From Pedobacter sp. (lineage in GTDB: Bacteria > Bacteroidota > Bacteroidia > Sphingobacteriales > Sphingobacteriaceae): 64,000 nt of DNA. The notes below the pieces were generated by a model, which was given only the letters and a program-made list of their open reading frames with translations, was not told where the DNA came from and made no database searches. Both the position numbers and the translations under genes were made by a program. Location of the stretch: assembly GCA_008015505.1 (NCBI GenBank), contig SSFR01000001.1, positions 186,001 to 250,000 of the forward strand. Direction: 5' to 3'. Below are positions 20,297 through 32,400 of this stretch, piece after piece (the first letter of the stretch is position 1; every line of letters begins with the position of its first letter).

Positions 20297-20644
20297 ATAA
20301 AGTTTATAAAAACACTAAAAAACTTATGCCTAAGTATTAGTTTCCTGCTTCTTTTCTCTTCCTGTAAGAAAAATGAAGCAATACCTAATCTTTACGAGCC
20401 CGAACAAAAAGTACAGATTTCTACATCTGGCAAATTAGTCTCAAATACCTTTCGGAGAATTGAGACCAAATCACCTAAAGAGAATCCGAAAAAATCCTAC
20501 TTATTTAAAGAAGATGATGACAAAATATACATGACAAGATTTCCATTAGAAGGACCTATCTTCATTTTGCCAGATGGTAAGATCATCAATCGAAACGGCG
20601 GCGACCTCGAATGGAAATCTACGATTAAAGCAACTCGATTTTAA
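20297..20644 (+). CDS. Small lipoprotein frame lacking a standard start codon
   Basis: An open frame of 115 codons with no ATG, GTG or TTG at its head. Read from ATA at 20297 it gives Lys-Phe-Ile-Lys then a hydrophobic run ending SFLLLFSSCKK: a convincing type II signal peptide with Cys at codon 24, followed by a soluble hydrophilic part ending in a sensible segment (FPLEGPIFILPDGKIIN, about 85-101) and TAA at 20642. No internal stop. Either the original ATG mutated to ATA, or ATA/ATT is used as a rare start, or the base is a sequence error. The gene is divergent from the DUF4175-like gene. Function unknown. Confidence 0.5.
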   Translation: MKFIKTLKNLCLSISFLLLFSSCKKNEAIPNLYEPEQKVQISTSGKLVSNTFRRIETKSPKENPKKSYLFKEDDDKIYMTRFPLEGPIFILPDGKIINRNGGDLEWKSTIKATRF

Positions 20645-20976
20645 GTCCATAGCTCATTTATCTAAATATACCGGGACGGAGCTTAAGGAATAAATATTTA
20701 ATTCATTGCAAGTGAGCCATACTATCGATAGACTAAATATTCACCCCATCTATTGCTTTCATTTTGGTTTGTTTCTTTTTAAGGAGAACACAATGGGCAT
20801 GTTATGTTTTTAAGATGCTTCTTTTAAGTTCCATTCTTGCATTTTTTTCGAAATAATGACGCATATAGGACCATGTGATTAATAGTCGTTTGAGAAAAAT
20901 AAAATCTAGACGCGGTTGCCCTGACCTTCAGGGATTGTGATTAAGAAAAAAAATGCCTAAAATTGCGCTCTCTTTT
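20645..20976. other. Intergenic region before tRNA-Pro
   Basis: 332 bases without a supported gene. A 6-bp hairpin CCCTGA/TCAGGG with a 3-base loop is at 20919-20933, directly before the possible tRNA promoter. No repeat end or remnant of a coding frame was seen in the rest. Confidence 0.5.
20935..20965 (+). promoter_or_regulatory. Possible promoter of tRNA-Pro
   Basis: TAAAATTG (7 of 8 to TAnnTTTG) at 20958-20965, with a TTGT near 20935-20938 at about the right distance. It ends 11 bases before the tRNA 5' end, as expected for a tRNA promoter. Consensus match only. Confidence 0.4.
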
Positions 20977-21050
20977 CGGGATGTAGCGTAGCCCGGTATC
21001 GCGCCAGCATGGGGTGCTGGAGGTCGTCGGTTCAAATCCGGCCATCCCGA
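20977..21050 (+). tRNA. tRNA-Pro (anticodon GGG)
   Basis: Acceptor CGGGATG pairs with CATCCCG (discriminator A at 21050). Anticodon stem CCAGC/GCTGG encloses the loop ATGGGGT, anticodon GGG at 34-36, reading CCC and CCU. T-arm GTCGGTTCAAATCCGGC is normal. CCA is not encoded. Confidence 0.95.
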
Positions 21051-21212
21051 CTTATTTCACTAAAATCAAGTCTAAGTCTTTCCGTACAGTTAACACCAAC
21101 TAACTTTACTTTCTCTTCTTTTTCGTCCTGTTCAATTTTACTTTCTTTAATTATTTTTTTATCAAAAATTTACTACTCTTGCCACGCATATGAAAAAAAG
21201 ACAGGAGATTAA

Positions 21213-23663
21213 ATGAATATAATATCGATAATTACCCGACCTACCTACCTCATAATATTTTTGAGTATGTTCCAAGCAAGCCTAGCTCTTGGGCAACCCA
21301 AGACGATACACCTAAGTGGGCAAGTATCCGACGAAAAAGGTCAGCCTATATGCCACGCGAATATTTCGATCAAAAAAAGTAAAGTAACTATTCAAACCAA
21401 TGAGCAAGGAGAATACCGAATCTCGAGCCTTCAGAACGGGAATTATACCCTTCAAGTGTCTTATATTGGTAAAAAGGAGTCAAAATATTTTTTATCCCTT
21501 CATCAAGACACCGTCCTTAATTTCACATTATTAGATCAGGTCAATCACCTAGCTGAAGTCATCATCAATCCTTCGAACATCGCCAATACAAGCCCAATTA
21601 GCATCGGAAAAATGCCTTGCCAAGCAATGGACATTCCCCAAAGTATGTCCGTGATTGATGGAACAACCATCAAAAAAGAACAAGCTATGCGCTTAAGTGA
21701 TGCCATTCAGTATGTCAATGGCATTAACCTAGCTGCCGTTAGGGGAGGTAGCTGGGAAGTATTTTATGCCAGAGGCTATATCGCCTGCTGCAACAACATG
21801 TTAAAAAACGGTGCTAGAGTACCTGCAGATGTGATGTCCGAAATGAGCTCACTGGAAAAATTAGAGATTTTGAAAGGAAGCGCGGCAGTGCTCTATGGCC
21901 ATGTAACTCCAGGAGGAGTTATTAATATGGTTACCAAGCAGCCAAAGTTTGAGCAGGGGGGAAGCCTCACCATGCGTACAGGAAGCCACGACTTGTACAA
22001 ACCAGAGATTGATGTTTATGGCCCAATCAATACCAAAATAGCCTATCGCATCAATGGAACTTATGAATTAGCAGGAAGTTTTCGAGACCAGGTTAATACC
22101 AAACGATATTATGCTAACCCCTCTTTACTTTTCAAACCAAATAATAAAACAGAAATCCTGTTTCAAGGAGATTATTTAAAGCATCAATTTACCCCTGATT
22201 TTGGCACAGGGGTCATCAATAATGAAATTATTAACCTCCCTCGAACTACTTTTTTAGGCACCTCTTGGTCCAATGCAACTACAGAACATACCAATATATC
22301 AATTGCCTTAAAACATCAGTTGAATAACTCTTGGCAATTAAATGCAAATGCTACCTATCAAATCTATCAACGTAACTACCAAGCAACCGAAAACATACAA
22401 CCCCAGCCCAATGGTGATTGGGATCGACCACTAGGCAAATACCAAATCCACGAAAATCGCCATGCCGGGCAAATCAATTTAAATGGAAAACTTAAAATAG
22501 GACAACTCGAACATACATTGTTGATCGGAACAGATGCTGAACGGTTTTTGAATACAAACTACACCTATACCCGTCTAGATTACTTTAATGGTTCTAAAGA
22601 AAAAGTTTGGACTCATTTAGATGAAAACAACGTGCTTCAAAGCGGTTATGACCGAATTAATATTTGGGATCCAAACAAGTATACGCCGCGTGTCGATATA
22701 CCCAGCATGAACCCATTTGATCGAATAGCCACTACGACCAATCGTTTCGGGTTTTATACCAATGATCTGATTACCATTTCAGAAAAAGTGAATATACTAG
22801 CAGGCCTCCGTTGGTCCTACATTCATGTTCTTCCAATCACAACAACAGACCTAAGAACACAAATCATTAGTGAAAGAGATGCCAAAACAGATCATGCATT
22901 TTCACCTCGCCTAGGCTTGGTTTACAAACCTAGCCCTAACACCTCACTATTTATGAGTTATGCTAACTCGTTCCTGATTAATTATGCAAGAGACTTCAAT
23001 GGGAATACCTTAAAGCCCTCTTTGATTGATCAATACGAATCTGGAGTTAAGCATAACTTCCTTCAAGGGAAATTAATAGCCAATGTAACTGCCTACAGAA
23101 TTATCAATAATAATCTAGCCCAAACAGCTCGATTTGCAAAAGATGGTATTACACCCAACAACGATCTTTCCATCAAGGAACTTACTGGACAAACTAAAAG
23201 TGATGGATTGGAGATCGATTTAACTGGCCGTCCATTGAAAGGATTAAATATTCTTGCGGGATATAGTTATAACTTCATGCGCTATACACAGACACCTGAT
23301 ACACCAGGCAGTTATCTTGTTGGAGATCGTATAGTGAACATACCTGATCACACGGCTAATGCAAGCATCTGGTATGAGTTTAATGACAAAAAACTGAGGG
23401 GATTGTCATTAGGCGTTTCTGCTAAATATATAGGCGAACGACTCGCTGGTTGGAATCGAACAGTAGGAGGGAATAAGCAGCCCTTTTCTGTGCCGGGTTT
23501 TACCACTGTAAATCTATCCATGGGCTACTCTTACAAACGATTTTCATTCATAGGTAAAATTTCTAACATCAATAATACCTTGAACTATTATGTTCACGAG
23601 AACTATAGTGTTAATCCCATTACCCCAAGGCAGTTTTCTACTACATTATCATACAAACTATAA
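21213..23663 (+). CDS. TonB-dependent outer-membrane receptor, siderophore type
   Basis: 816 residues. Signal peptide of about 27 residues (LIIFLSMFQASLALG), a carboxypeptidase-regulatory-like beta-sandwich domain (about 31-110), a plug domain (about 125-240: DIPQSMSVIDGTTIKKEQAM, LKGSAAVLYGHVTPGGVINM split over about 200-225) and a beta-barrel ending in the aromatic-poor strand RQFSTTLSYKL. The plug wording (IPQSMSVI, GGVINMVTK) is that of ferrichrome/ferrioxamine-type siderophore receptors (FhuA/FoxA group). Imports a ferric siderophore or similar ligand with TonB-ExbBD energy; the exact ligand is not known. A -7-like TACTCTTG lies about 40 bases upstream. No siderophore synthesis genes nearby. 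Confidence 0.88.
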   Translation: MNIISIITRPTYLIIFLSMFQASLALGQPKTIHLSGQVSDEKGQPICHANISIKKSKVTIQTNEQGEYRISSLQNGNYTLQVSYIGKKESKYFLSLHQDTVLNFTLLDQVNHLAEVIINPSNIANTSPISIGKMPCQAMDIPQSMSVIDGTTIKKEQAMRLSDAIQYVNGINLAAVRGGSWEVFYARGYIACCNNMLKNGARVPADVMSEMSSLEKLEILKGSAAVLYGHVTPGGVINMVTKQPKFEQGGSLTMRTGSHDLYKPEIDVYGPINTKIAYRINGTYELAGSFRDQVNTKRYYANPSLLFKPNNKTEILFQGDYLKHQFTPDFGTGVINNEIINLPRTTFLGTSWSNATTEHTNISIALKHQLNNSWQLNANATYQIYQRNYQATENIQPQPNGDWDRPLGKYQIHENRHAGQINLNGKLKIGQLEHTLLIGTDAERFLNTNYTYTRLDYFNGSKEKVWTHLDENNVLQSGYDRINIWDPNKYTPRVDIPSMNPFDRIATTTNRFGFYTNDLITISEKVNILAGLRWSYIHVLPITTTDLRTQIISERDAKTDHAFSPRLGLVYKPSPNTSLFMSYANSFLINYARDFNGNTLKPSLIDQYESGVKHNFLQGKLIANVTAYRIINNNLAQTARFAKDGITPNNDLSIKELTGQTKSDGLEIDLTGRPLKGLNILAGYSYNFMRYTQTPDTPGSYLVGDRIVNIPDHTANASIWYEFNDKKLRGLSLGVSAKYIGERLAGWNRTVGGNKQPFSVPGFTTVNLSMGYSYKRFSFIGKISNINNTLNYYVHENYSVNPITPRQFSTTLSYKL

Positions 23664-23696
23664 ACCATTCAGTGTAAATATCTGCTTCATATACTC

Positions 23697-24128
23697 ATGA
23701 AAAAGCTACCCATCTATTTCTTTTCTGAAGACACCAACTATCAACCCAAGGAAAAAATAAAGGTTCGAAATTGGCTCCATCAGGTCATTTTAAAAGAGGG
23801 ATATACCCTCCACACACTCAATTTTATTTTCTGTAGTGATGATTATCTACTTCAGATCAATCAAGACTATTTGAAGCATGATACCTATACAGACATCATC
23901 ACCTTTGACAATAGCACTACTGAGAAGGAAATTATAAGTGATATTTTTATTAGTATTGACCGCGTCATTGACAATGCGCAAAAATTTAAAGCATCTAGGC
24001 GCGATGAGTTACATCGTGTGATGGTGCACGGAATCCTCCATCTACTGGGTTACGGCGATAAAAAAACAACAGAAAAGATCCTAATGACCTGCAAAGAGGA
24101 TGAATATCTCGAACTAAGAAATTTTTAA
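23697..24128 (+). CDS. ybeY: Endoribonuclease YbeY (rRNA maturation factor)
   Basis: 143 residues, UPF0054 family: single-strand metal-dependent endoribonuclease for 16S rRNA 3' maturation and ribosome quality control. Typical blocks are FIFCSDDYLLQINQDYL (about 41-57), TYTDIITFDN (about 61-70) and the zinc motif HGILHLLGYGDK (about 112-123). The canonical HGxLHxxGyDH has a third His at the end; here that position is not His, as I recall for other Bacteroidota members. Lies 33 bases after the receptor gene but likely unrelated to it. Confidence 0.92.
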   Translation: MKKLPIYFFSEDTNYQPKEKIKVRNWLHQVILKEGYTLHTLNFIFCSDDYLLQINQDYLKHDTYTDIITFDNSTTEKEIISDIFISIDRVIDNAQKFKASRRDELHRVMVHGILHLLGYGDKKTTEKILMTCKEDEYLELRNF

Positions 24129-24233
24129 ATTGGGACCTATACATTAAACTAATATCGCGGTTAAAAACCGCACTAATAAGCCAATTGTTTTGATCATTTT
24201 TCATCACTTTTATACCTAAACGAGAAGAAGGGT

Positions 24234-24252
24234 ATAAATTTTAAACAGCCCC
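24234..24252 (-). repeat. Solo end of the dispersed GAGCCTGTTTAAA repeat
   Basis: ATAAATTTTAAACAGCCCC followed by TTAG matches the right end of the 162-bp elements (AAATTTAAACAGGCTC then TTA) with two changes in the last four bases. It lies in the intergenic space between ybeY and the next gene. No partner end found nearby. Confidence 0.4.
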
Positions 24253-24271
24253 TTAGGTACACTACCAAAAA

Positions 24272-24580
24272 ATGAAGACACAAACTGAATATATTGAAAT
24301 AGTTCAATTCCAACTTAATGAAGGAGTATCTGATCTTAAAATTTTAAATGCAGAGAAAGGAATGGAAAAACATCTTTCAAAAAACTATCAAGGTTTTATA
24401 GGAAGACAACTTCTCAGGGGCAAAGATGGATTTTGGGTAGTGATTCTTAGAATGAAATCAGAACAGGACATGCATGAACTTTTAAATCGCATGAAGAATG
24501 ACAATTCATCGGAAATTGTAAATTATCGAAAGTGTGTCAACCTTAAAGAAGCTCGACTTGAATTTTATTATACAACTTAA
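24272..24580 (+). CDS. Small conserved-looking cytoplasmic protein, unknown function
   Basis: 102 residues, no signal peptide or membrane segment. The pattern of strands and helices (TEYIEIVQFQLNEGVSD, then helix, then FWVVILRMKSEQDMHELL) is reminiscent of the small dimeric alpha/beta-barrel proteins (ABM-like monooxygenase/stress-response fold), but no diagnostic motif is seen, so this is only a fold guess. Starts at ATG 24272, ends at 24580, 60 bases before the convergent DUF3467 gene. Confidence 0.6.
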   Translation: MKTQTEYIEIVQFQLNEGVSDLKILNAEKGMEKHLSKNYQGFIGRQLLRGKDGFWVVILRMKSEQDMHELLNRMKNDNSSEIVNYRKCVNLKEARLEFYYTT

Positions 24581-24640
24581 ATTAGGGCTATTGACCTGTG
24601 TCGATATTAAAAAGAACTAACCTAATTAATTTTAGGCCTT

Positions 24641-24955
24641 CTAAGCCTGCGCGGGTGGCCCTCCAAAATTCATCGGAAAACCTGGAGGTTCATTGCGTGT
24701 TTTTATTCGTCCATTTATTGACTCAAATTTTTCGACATTATCTCCTAAAGCTCGTAAAAACTGCTTGGCGTGCTCTGGTGTCATGATAATCCTTGATTTA
24801 ACCTTAGCCTTAGGCAACCCCGGCATAACACGAATAAAATCAACCACAAACTCTGCATTAGAGTGCGTAATAATTGCCAAGTTTACAAAAGTTCCTTCTG
24901 CCACATCTTCAGTCAATTCGATATTTAACTGGGGCTCTGTATGTTGTTCTTCCAT
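24641..24955 (-). CDS. DUF3467 family protein
   Basis: 104 residues. The core block (NLAIITHSNAEFVVDFIRVM at about 26-45, then MTPEHAKQFLRALGDNVEKF at about 58-77) is the DUF3467 signature; the Pro/Gly-rich tail (NFGGPPAQA) is common. Bacteroidota genomes often carry it right after rpoC, as here. Function unknown; the family has been suspected to be nucleic-acid or RNAP associated only by context. A strong terminator separates it from rpoC, so it is either read by read-through or has its own promoter. Confidence 0.85.
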   Translation of the reverse strand: MEEQHTEPQLNIELTEDVAEGTFVNLAIITHSNAEFVVDFIRVMPGLPKAKVKSRIIMTPEHAKQFLRALGDNVEKFESINGRIKTRNEPPGFPMNFGGPPAQA

Positions 24956-24969
24956 AGACCAAAAGTAAA

Positions 24970-24999
24970 AAAAGTCCTCCCTAAAAAGAGAAGACTTTT
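24970..24999 (-). terminator. Intrinsic terminator downstream of rpoC
   Basis: On the minus strand a 12-pair stem (24999-24988 with 24981-24970, two G-U pairs) and a 6-base loop is followed by TTTTACTTTT. It lies between the rpoC stop and the DUF3467 start, ending the rplKAJL-rpoBC transcript. Confidence 0.75.
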
Positions 25000-25067
25000 A
25001 TAAAAGGATTCAAAACTTTGGATAGTCTCACGTGATGTTGTTCTCTCTCAGGAAGAGAAAATTGGAC

Positions 25068-28000
25068 TTATACCTCTACTTCTTCACGTTTTGAAGCCAT
25101 CAATTTATCATATTCATCCTGTGAGCCTACAATAATACGATCATATGAGCGTAAGCCAGTACCTGAAGGAATCAAGTGACCTACAATCACATTTTCTTTA
25201 AGGCCTAATAAATCGTCGCGTTTTCCTCCAATGGCTGCTTCATTCAGTACCTTAGTCGTCTCTTGGAAAGACGCCGCGGATATAAATGATTTTGTACCTA
25301 ATGACGCACGAGTAATTCCTTGTAACATCGCACTTGAAGTGGCTGGCATGGCATCTCGAGCCTCTACAGGTTTCATATCTCTACGTTTGAGAATACCATT
25401 TTCCTCCCTTAATTTACGTACAGAAACAATCTGCCCAGGTTTTAAAGTATTGGATGCACCAGGATCAGTTACTACTTTCTTGTCATATATCTCATCATTC
25501 TCGAGCATAAAATCCCAACGATCGACAAGTTCTTTCTCCAAGAATCGAGTATCACCTGCATCTTCGATCATCACTTTCTGCATCATCTGATGAACAATCG
25601 TTTCAAAGTGTTTATCATTAATTTTCACCCCTTGCAAACGATAAACTTCCTGGATACCATTTACTAAATATTCCTGCACAGCTGCCGGACCTTTAATAGC
25701 TAAAATATCAGCAGGAGAAATCGATCCATCAGATAATGGCATACCGGCCTTCACAAAGTCGTTATCTTGTACCAAAATGTGCTTAGACAATGGAACAAGG
25801 TAGCGCTTCACCTGACCATCTCTTGACTCAATCGATATTTCACGATTACCACGCTTTACACCACCTAAAGTTACCACCCCATCAATCTCTGTAACTACTG
25901 CCGGATTCGACGGATTACGGGCTTCAAATAACTCTGTTACACGCGGCAAACCTCCTGTAATATCTCGAGTTTTACCTGTAGAACGAGGTATTTTGGCAAT
26001 TACCTGACCCATTTTCACCGCTTCTCCTTCTTCTACGGCAATATGTGCTCCTACTGGAATATTATATCCCTTCAATCCATTTCCCTTCTTATCCGCTACA
26101 CGGATCACTGGGTTTTTGGTTTTATCACGACTATCGATAATTACTTTTTCACGGTGACCTGTTTGCTCATCAGATTCTTCACGGAAAGTTACACCTTCAA
26201 TGATTGACTCAAACTCAGCCTTACCTTCAAATTCTGAGATAATAACTGCATTATATGGGTCCCAACTACAGATGCGATCACCCTTAGACACCTTAGCCCC
26301 ATCTTTTACATAGAGATATGCGCCATAAGGAATATTGTTAGACATGATCATCTTCTGCGTAGTTGATTCAACAATCCGGAATTCTCCCGAACGACCCAAT
26401 ACCACTTCGATAGGTCCATCTTCTGTCTGGTGGGTTACAGTACGCACATTTTCAAATTCGATCACCCCATCAAATTTGGCTAGAATCTGTGATTCCGCAG
26501 CAATATTCGATGCAGTACCCCCTACGTGGAATGTACGAAGTGTCAACTGTGTGCCCGGCTCACCAATTGACTGCGCAGCAATTACACCCACAGCCTCACC
26601 CATTTGTACACGTTTACCCGTTGCCAGGTTACGGCCATAGCACAAAGCACATACCCCACGCTTGCTTTCACAAGTCAATACTGAGCGAATTTCAACCCCA
26701 TCAAGCGCCGAATTCTCTATTTTTTGTGCAACCTCTTCTTCAATATCCTGACCTGCTGCTACTAGAAGTTCATTTGTTAATGGATCATAAATGTCATCCA
26801 ATGCAGTCCGTCCAAGAATACGATCATATAAAGGCTCCACGATATCCTCGTTATCTTTCAAGGCAGTGGTATAAATCCCCCTCAATGTACCGCAGTCTTC
26901 TTCACCTACGATCATATCTTGAGCTACATCATGCAAACGACGCGTTAAGTAGCCGGCATCGGCCGTCTTCAAGGCCGTATCAGCCAAACCTTTACGCGCA
27001 CCGTGAGTTGAAATAAAATATTCTAATACAGAAAGTCCTTCTTTAAAGTTGGATAAAATTGGGTTTTCAATAATTTCGCCCCCGGATCCTGACTTTTGAG
27101 GCTTTGCCATCAAGCCACGCATTCCGCAAAGCTGACGGATCTGCTCTTTAGAACCACGAGCCCCTGAATCAAGCATCATATAAACCGAATTGAACCCTTG
27201 ATTATCACTAGACAATTGAGCCATCACATTCGTCGTTAGGCGATTGTTGATCCGCGTCCAGATATCGATAATTTGGTTATAACGCTCATTATTGGTGATG
27301 AATCCCATATTATAGTTATTCATCACTTCCTCTACTTCTTTGGTTGCTTGTTCAATGAGTTTAGATTTCTCGGCTGGGATATTCACATCTTGTAAGTTGA
27401 ACGAAAGTCCCCCTACAAATGCCATCTGAAAACCAAGTTCTTTAATATCATCCAAGAACTGTGCTGCCCGAGCCATACCGGTAGTTTTTACCACTTCACC
27501 AATAATGTCACGAAGTGATTTCTTCGTCAGAAGCTCATTAATATAGCCTACTTCTTGAGGTACCCGTTGATTAAACAGTACACGCCCCACAGTCGTATCA
27601 ATCAACTTACTAACAATCTGACCATCACTCTCTTTCACATTGGTTTTCACTTTAATGAAAGCATGCAGATCTACTTTTTTCTCATTGTAAGCAATGATCA
27701 CCTCTTCTGGGGAATAGAAAGTTTGACCCTGACCTTTAACCACACGAGATTCATCTGTTTTACGTCCCTTGGTAATATAATAAAGACCTAAAACCATGTC
27801 CTGGGAAGGAACCGTGATTGGCGTACCGTTAGCCGGATTCAAGATATTGTGCGAAGCCAACATCAATAACTGGGCTTCTAGAATAGCTGCATTTCCTAGT
27901 GGCAAATGCACTGCCATTTGGTCACCGTCAAAATCGGCGTTGAAAGCCGTACAAACCAATGGGTGTAGCTGGATCGCTTTCCCTTCAACCAATTTGGGCT

Positions 28001-29354
28001 GAAATGCTTGTATACCCAAACGGTGTAGAGTAGGCGCACGATTCAGCAATACCGGATGTCCTTTTAAAACATTTTCTAGGATATCCCATACAATCGGATC
28101 TTTTCTATCAACTATCTTTTTAGCCGATTTTACAGTCTTAACCACACCCCGCTCAATCATCTTGCGAATGATAAATGGCTTAAACAGCTCGGCAGCCATA
28201 TCTTTAGGCAAACCACACTCGTGGAGCTTCAAGTTAGGCCCAACAACAATCACCGAACGTGCCGAGTAATCAACACGTTTACCCAACAAATTTTGACGAA
28301 AACGGCCTTGCTTACCTTTCAAAATATCTGATAGGGATTTTAAAGCCCGATTACCCTCTGTTTTTACCGCATTAACTTTACGAGAGTTATCAAATAAGGA
28401 ATCAACTGCTTCTTGCAACATCCGTTTTTCATTACGCAAAATAACCTCTGGCGCTTTAATCTCGATCAAACGCTTCAAACGATTATTACGAATAATCACC
28501 CGACGATATAAGTCATTCAAATCGGAAGTAGCAAAACGTCCCCCTTCTAATGGAACCAATGGACGCAACTCGGGCGGAATAACTGGAACAATCTTCACAA
28601 CCATCCATTCTGGTTTATTTTCCAGACGTTCATTAGCACTGCGGAATGACTCTACAATCTGTAATCGCTTCAACGCTTCTGTTTTACGTTGTTGAGAAGT
28701 TTCATTGGCTGCTTGATGACGAAGATCATAAGACAATTGGTCTAAATCCAGCCGCTTGAGCAACTCTTCCAATGCATCGGCTCCCATTTTGGCGATAAAC
28801 TTCTGTGGATCTTTATCGTCCAAATATTGATTCTCTTTGGGGAGCGTATCAAGGATATCGAGATATTCTTCTTCCGTCAAGAAATCCATCTTTTGGATCC
28901 CATCAGATTCTTTAATACCTGGCTGAATAACTACATAGCGCTCATAATAAATAATCAAATCCAACCTTTTTGTAGGCAAGCCAAGCAAATAACCTATTTT
29001 ATTAGGCAAAGAACGGAAATACCAAATATGAGCAACAGGAACAACCAAGCTAATATGCCCCATCCGATCGCGACGCACTTTCTTCTCCGTTACCTCTACA
29101 CCACAACGATCACACACAATCCCTTTATAGCGAATACGCTTATACTTTCCACAATGACATTCATAGTCCTTCACTGGACCGAAAATACGCTCACAAAATA
29201 AACCGTCCCGCTCAGGCTTATAAGTTCGATAATTGATCGTTTCTGGCTTCAACACCTCGCCACTGGAGCGCTCCAAAATAGCACTAGGTGAGGATAAGCT
29301 GATCGTTATCGAGGTGAAATTACTTTTGATTTTACTATCCTTTTTGTAAGACAT
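25068..29354 (-). CDS. rpoC: RNA polymerase beta' subunit
   Basis: Catalytic subunit of RNA polymerase. From the ATG at 29352-29354 it has 1428 residues ([13 protein letters not shown] is the family start); an in-frame ATG ten codons upstream is less likely. Zinc site 1 [20 protein letters not shown] is at about 65-84, the active-site magnesium loop [14 protein letters not shown] at about 465-478, and the second zinc site with [13 protein letters not shown] at about 870-882. Follows rpoB after 63 bases. The C-terminus (SKREEVEV) is typical for the phylum. Confidence 0.98.
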   Translation of the reverse strand: MSYKKDSKIKSNFTSITISLSSPSAILERSSGEVLKPETINYRTYKPERDGLFCERIFGPVKDYECHCGKYKRIRYKGIVCDRCGVEVTEKKVRRDRMGHISLVVPVAHIWYFRSLPNKIGYLLGLPTKRLDLIIYYERYVVIQPGIKESDGIQKMDFLTEEEYLDILDTLPKENQYLDDKDPQKFIAKMGADALEELLKRLDLDQLSYDLRHQAANETSQQRKTEALKRLQIVESFRSANERLENKPEWMVVKIVPVIPPELRPLVPLEGGRFATSDLNDLYRRVIIRNNRLKRLIEIKAPEVILRNEKRMLQEAVDSLFDNSRKVNAVKTEGNRALKSLSDILKGKQGRFRQNLLGKRVDYSARSVIVVGPNLKLHECGLPKDMAAELFKPFIIRKMIERGVVKTVKSAKKIVDRKDPIVWDILENVLKGHPVLLNRAPTLHRLGIQAFQPKLVEGKAIQLHPLVCTAFNADFDGDQMAVHLPLGNAAILEAQLLMLASHNILNPANGTPITVPSQDMVLGLYYITKGRKTDESRVVKGQGQTFYSPEEVIIAYNEKKVDLHAFIKVKTNVKESDGQIVSKLIDTTVGRVLFNQRVPQEVGYINELLTKKSLRDIIGEVVKTTGMARAAQFLDDIKELGFQMAFVGGLSFNLQDVNIPAEKSKLIEQATKEVEEVMNNYNMGFITNNERYNQIIDIWTRINNRLTTNVMAQLSSDNQGFNSVYMMLDSGARGSKEQIRQLCGMRGLMAKPQKSGSGGEIIENPILSNFKEGLSVLEYFISTHGARKGLADTALKTADAGYLTRRLHDVAQDMIVGEEDCGTLRGIYTTALKDNEDIVEPLYDRILGRTALDDIYDPLTNELLVAAGQDIEEEVAQKIENSALDGVEIRSVLTCESKRGVCALCYGRNLATGKRVQMGEAVGVIAAQSIGEPGTQLTLRTFHVGGTASNIAAESQILAKFDGVIEFENVRTVTHQTEDGPIEVVLGRSGEFRIVESTTQKMIMSNNIPYGAYLYVKDGAKVSKGDRICSWDPYNAVIISEFEGKAEFESIIEGVTFREESDEQTGHREKVIIDSRDKTKNPVIRVADKKGNGLKGYNIPVGAHIAVEEGEAVKMGQVIAKIPRSTGKTRDITGGLPRVTELFEARNPSNPAVVTEIDGVVTLGGVKRGNREISIESRDGQVKRYLVPLSKHILVQDNDFVKAGMPLSDGSISPADILAIKGPAAVQEYLVNGIQEVYRLQGVKINDKHFETIVHQMMQKVMIEDAGDTRFLEKELVDRWDFMLENDEIYDKKVVTDPGASNTLKPGQIVSVRKLREENGILKRRDMKPVEARDAMPATSSAMLQGITRASLGTKSFISAASFQETTKVLNEAAIGGKRDDLLGLKENVIVGHLIPSGTGLRSYDRIIVGSQDEYDKLMASKREEVEV

Positions 29355-29417
29355 AATTTTTTCTGATTTAAAACTTAAAGTCAAATTGGTTATTCAACCC
29401 AGATTTTCAACTTTCAA

Positions 29418-32400
29418 TTAATCCAACGTGATATCCAAACCCAAACCTCTTAACTCATGAACCAATACATTGAATGATTCCGGTACTGAAGGCGTTGGTA
29501 GGTTATCTCCTTTGACAATAGCCTCATATGTTTTAGCTCGACCAATCACATCATCCGACTTCACCGTCAATATCTCTTGAAGAATGTGAGATGCACCAAA
29601 TGCTTCTAATGCCCATACTTCCATCTCTCCAAAACGCTGACCACCAAACTGCGCCTTACCACCCAATGGTTGTTGCGTGATTAATGAATATGGCCCTATC
29701 GAGCGCGCATGCATCTTATCATCCACCATATGCCCTAGCTTCAACATGTAAATCACCCCAACGGTCGTTGGCTGATCAAATCGCTCTCCAGTTAAACCAT
29801 TATGTAAATATGTCCTTCCAGAGGTTGGAAGATCAGCTTTTTTAATCCAATCCTCTACTTCTTCATGGCTAGCACCATCGAAAATAGGCGTAGCAAATTT
29901 TACACCTAATTCTTTACCCGCCCAACCTAGAACCGTTTCATAAATCTGACCCAAGTTCATACGAGAAGGTACCCCTAGCGGATTTAGAACAATATCTACC
30001 GGTGTTCCATCCTCCAAAAATGGCATATCTTCATCACGAACAATACGAGCTACAATACCCTTATTTCCGTGACGCCCCGCCATTTTATCTCCAACCTTCA
30101 ATTTACGTTTCTTAGCTACATAAACTTTGGCCATTTGTACAATCCCTGATGGAAGCTCATCACCCACACTGATAGCAAACTTATCTCGCTTATAAACACC
30201 TAATTCTTCATTCAGCTTGATATTGTAATTATGCAAAGTCTGTTTAATAAGCTCATTTTTATCCTCGTCTGTTGTCCATTTTGTTGGATTTACATTGGCA
30301 TACTCAAGCTCAGCTAGTACTTTATGAGTAAACTTAACACCCTTGGGTACTAAAAGTTCTTTATATACATTATAAACCCCCTGAGAGGTCTTGCCATTCA
30401 CAATATGGAATAGCTTATCAAGTAAGGTATCCTTTAGCTCTTTGACTGCTTTATTATACTTAGCCTCTAGTTTATCCAGAAGATTTTTTTCTTCACTTCT
30501 AGATGTCTTTTTAGCCCGAGAGAACAACTTAGTATCAATTACCACACCAGTTATAGACGGCGGGGTCTTTAATGAGGCATCTTTAACATCACCTGCTTTA
30601 TCTCCAAATATGGCACGTAATAGTTTTTCCTCTGGTGAGGGATCTGATTCGCCTTTAGGTGTAATCTTACCTATGAGAATATCTCCTTCTTTGATCTCTG
30701 CACCTACACGGATAATGCCATTCTCATCTAGATCTTTAGTAGCCTCTTCAGAAACATTTGGGATGTCGGATGTTAACTCTTCCTCTCCACGCTTAGTATC
30801 CCGAACCTCTAACTCAAATTCTTCAATATGTATTGAGGTGAAGATATCCTGAGACACCACACGTTCTGAAATTACAATTGCATCCTCAAAATTGAATCCT
30901 TGCCAAGGCATAAATGCCACTTTAAGGTTTCTCCCCAAGGCAAGCTCTCCATTTTGAGTGGCATACCCTTCACACAGTACTTGTCCTTTTTCTACACGCT
31001 GACCTTTCTTAACAATCGGCTTAAGATTAATACAAGTACTTTGATTGGTCTTCTTGAATTTAATTAGTTTATATGATTTGATTTCTCCTTCAAAAGAAAC
31101 CAATACATCATTTTCGTTTCTTTCATAACGGATACGTATTTCATTGGCATCAACATATTCTACCACACCATTACCTTCTGCATTAATCAAGGTACGGGAA
31201 TCACGAGCAACACGTCCCTCCAAACCCGTTCCTACAATAGGCGACTCTGGACGCAATAATGGCACTGCCTGACGCTGCATATTCGAACCCATCAAGGCAC
31301 GGTTAGCATCATCATGCTCAAGGAAAGGAATCAATGAGGCTGCAATCGAAGTAATCTGATTAGGTGCCACGTCCATCAAATCCAATTTTTCTGGTTCGAT
31401 AATTGGGAAATCCCCTTCATATCGTGCCTTTACACGAGGAGTAATAAAGTTACCTTTATCATCATACTGCGCATTCGCCTGAGCGATTGTTTTACCATCT
31501 TCATCTTCTGCAGATAGGTAAATTACAGGTTCTTCAACCACCACTCGCCCATCATTTACCTTCCGGTAAGGGGTTTCAATAAAACCTAAATTGTTGATTT
31601 TCGCATGAATACAAAGTGATGAAATCAACCCGATATTTGGCCCCTCTGGTGTTTCGATCGTACATAAACGGCCATAGTGAGTATAATGCACGTCACGTAC
31701 TTCAAAACCTGCACGCTCACGAGAAAGACCACCCGGACCTAAAGCCGATAAACGACGCTTATGCGTGATTTCAGCCAATGGATTGGTCTGGTCCATAAAT
31801 TGTGATAACTGATTAGTTCCAAAGAAGGAATTAATCACCGACGACAAAGTACGCGCATTGATCAAATCAGTAGGGGTGAAGACTTCATTATCACGAACAT
31901 TCATACGTTCACGAATGGTACGTGCCATCCGCGCCAAGCCCACGCCAAACTGCGCATACAATTGCTCACCTACTGTACGTACGCGACGATTAGATAAGTG
32001 ATCAATGTCGTCCACCTCAGCCTTAGAATTGATCAACTTGATCAGGTATTTAACAATTGCGATAATATCTTGCTTAGTTAAAACCTTGGTGGAATCTAAG
32101 GTATCTAACTTGAGTTTACGATTGATGCGGTATCTACCCACATCCCCCAAATCATATCGTTTATCAGAGAAAAACAAACGATCAATAATACCACGAGCTG
32201 TCTCTTCATCAGGTGGTTCAGCATTACGCAACTGACGATAGATATGCTCTACAGCTTCTTTCTCCGAGTTCGAAGTATCTTTTTGTAATGTATTATATAT
32301 AATGGTATAATCGCCACTGTTACCAGCCTCTTCTTTCATCAAGATCACGGATTTAACCCCAGCATCGATAATCATATCAATATGATCATCTTCCAGAATA

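Noticed and set aside
26489..27016. 175-codon plus-strand ORF inside rpoC
   Set aside because: Antisense shadow of a highly conserved gene, with His/Pro-rich composition typical of such shadows.
29355..29384. Ten extra N-terminal codons of rpoC
   Set aside because: [10 protein letters not shown] is the usual start in this phylum, and the extra residues look like read-in from the gap.
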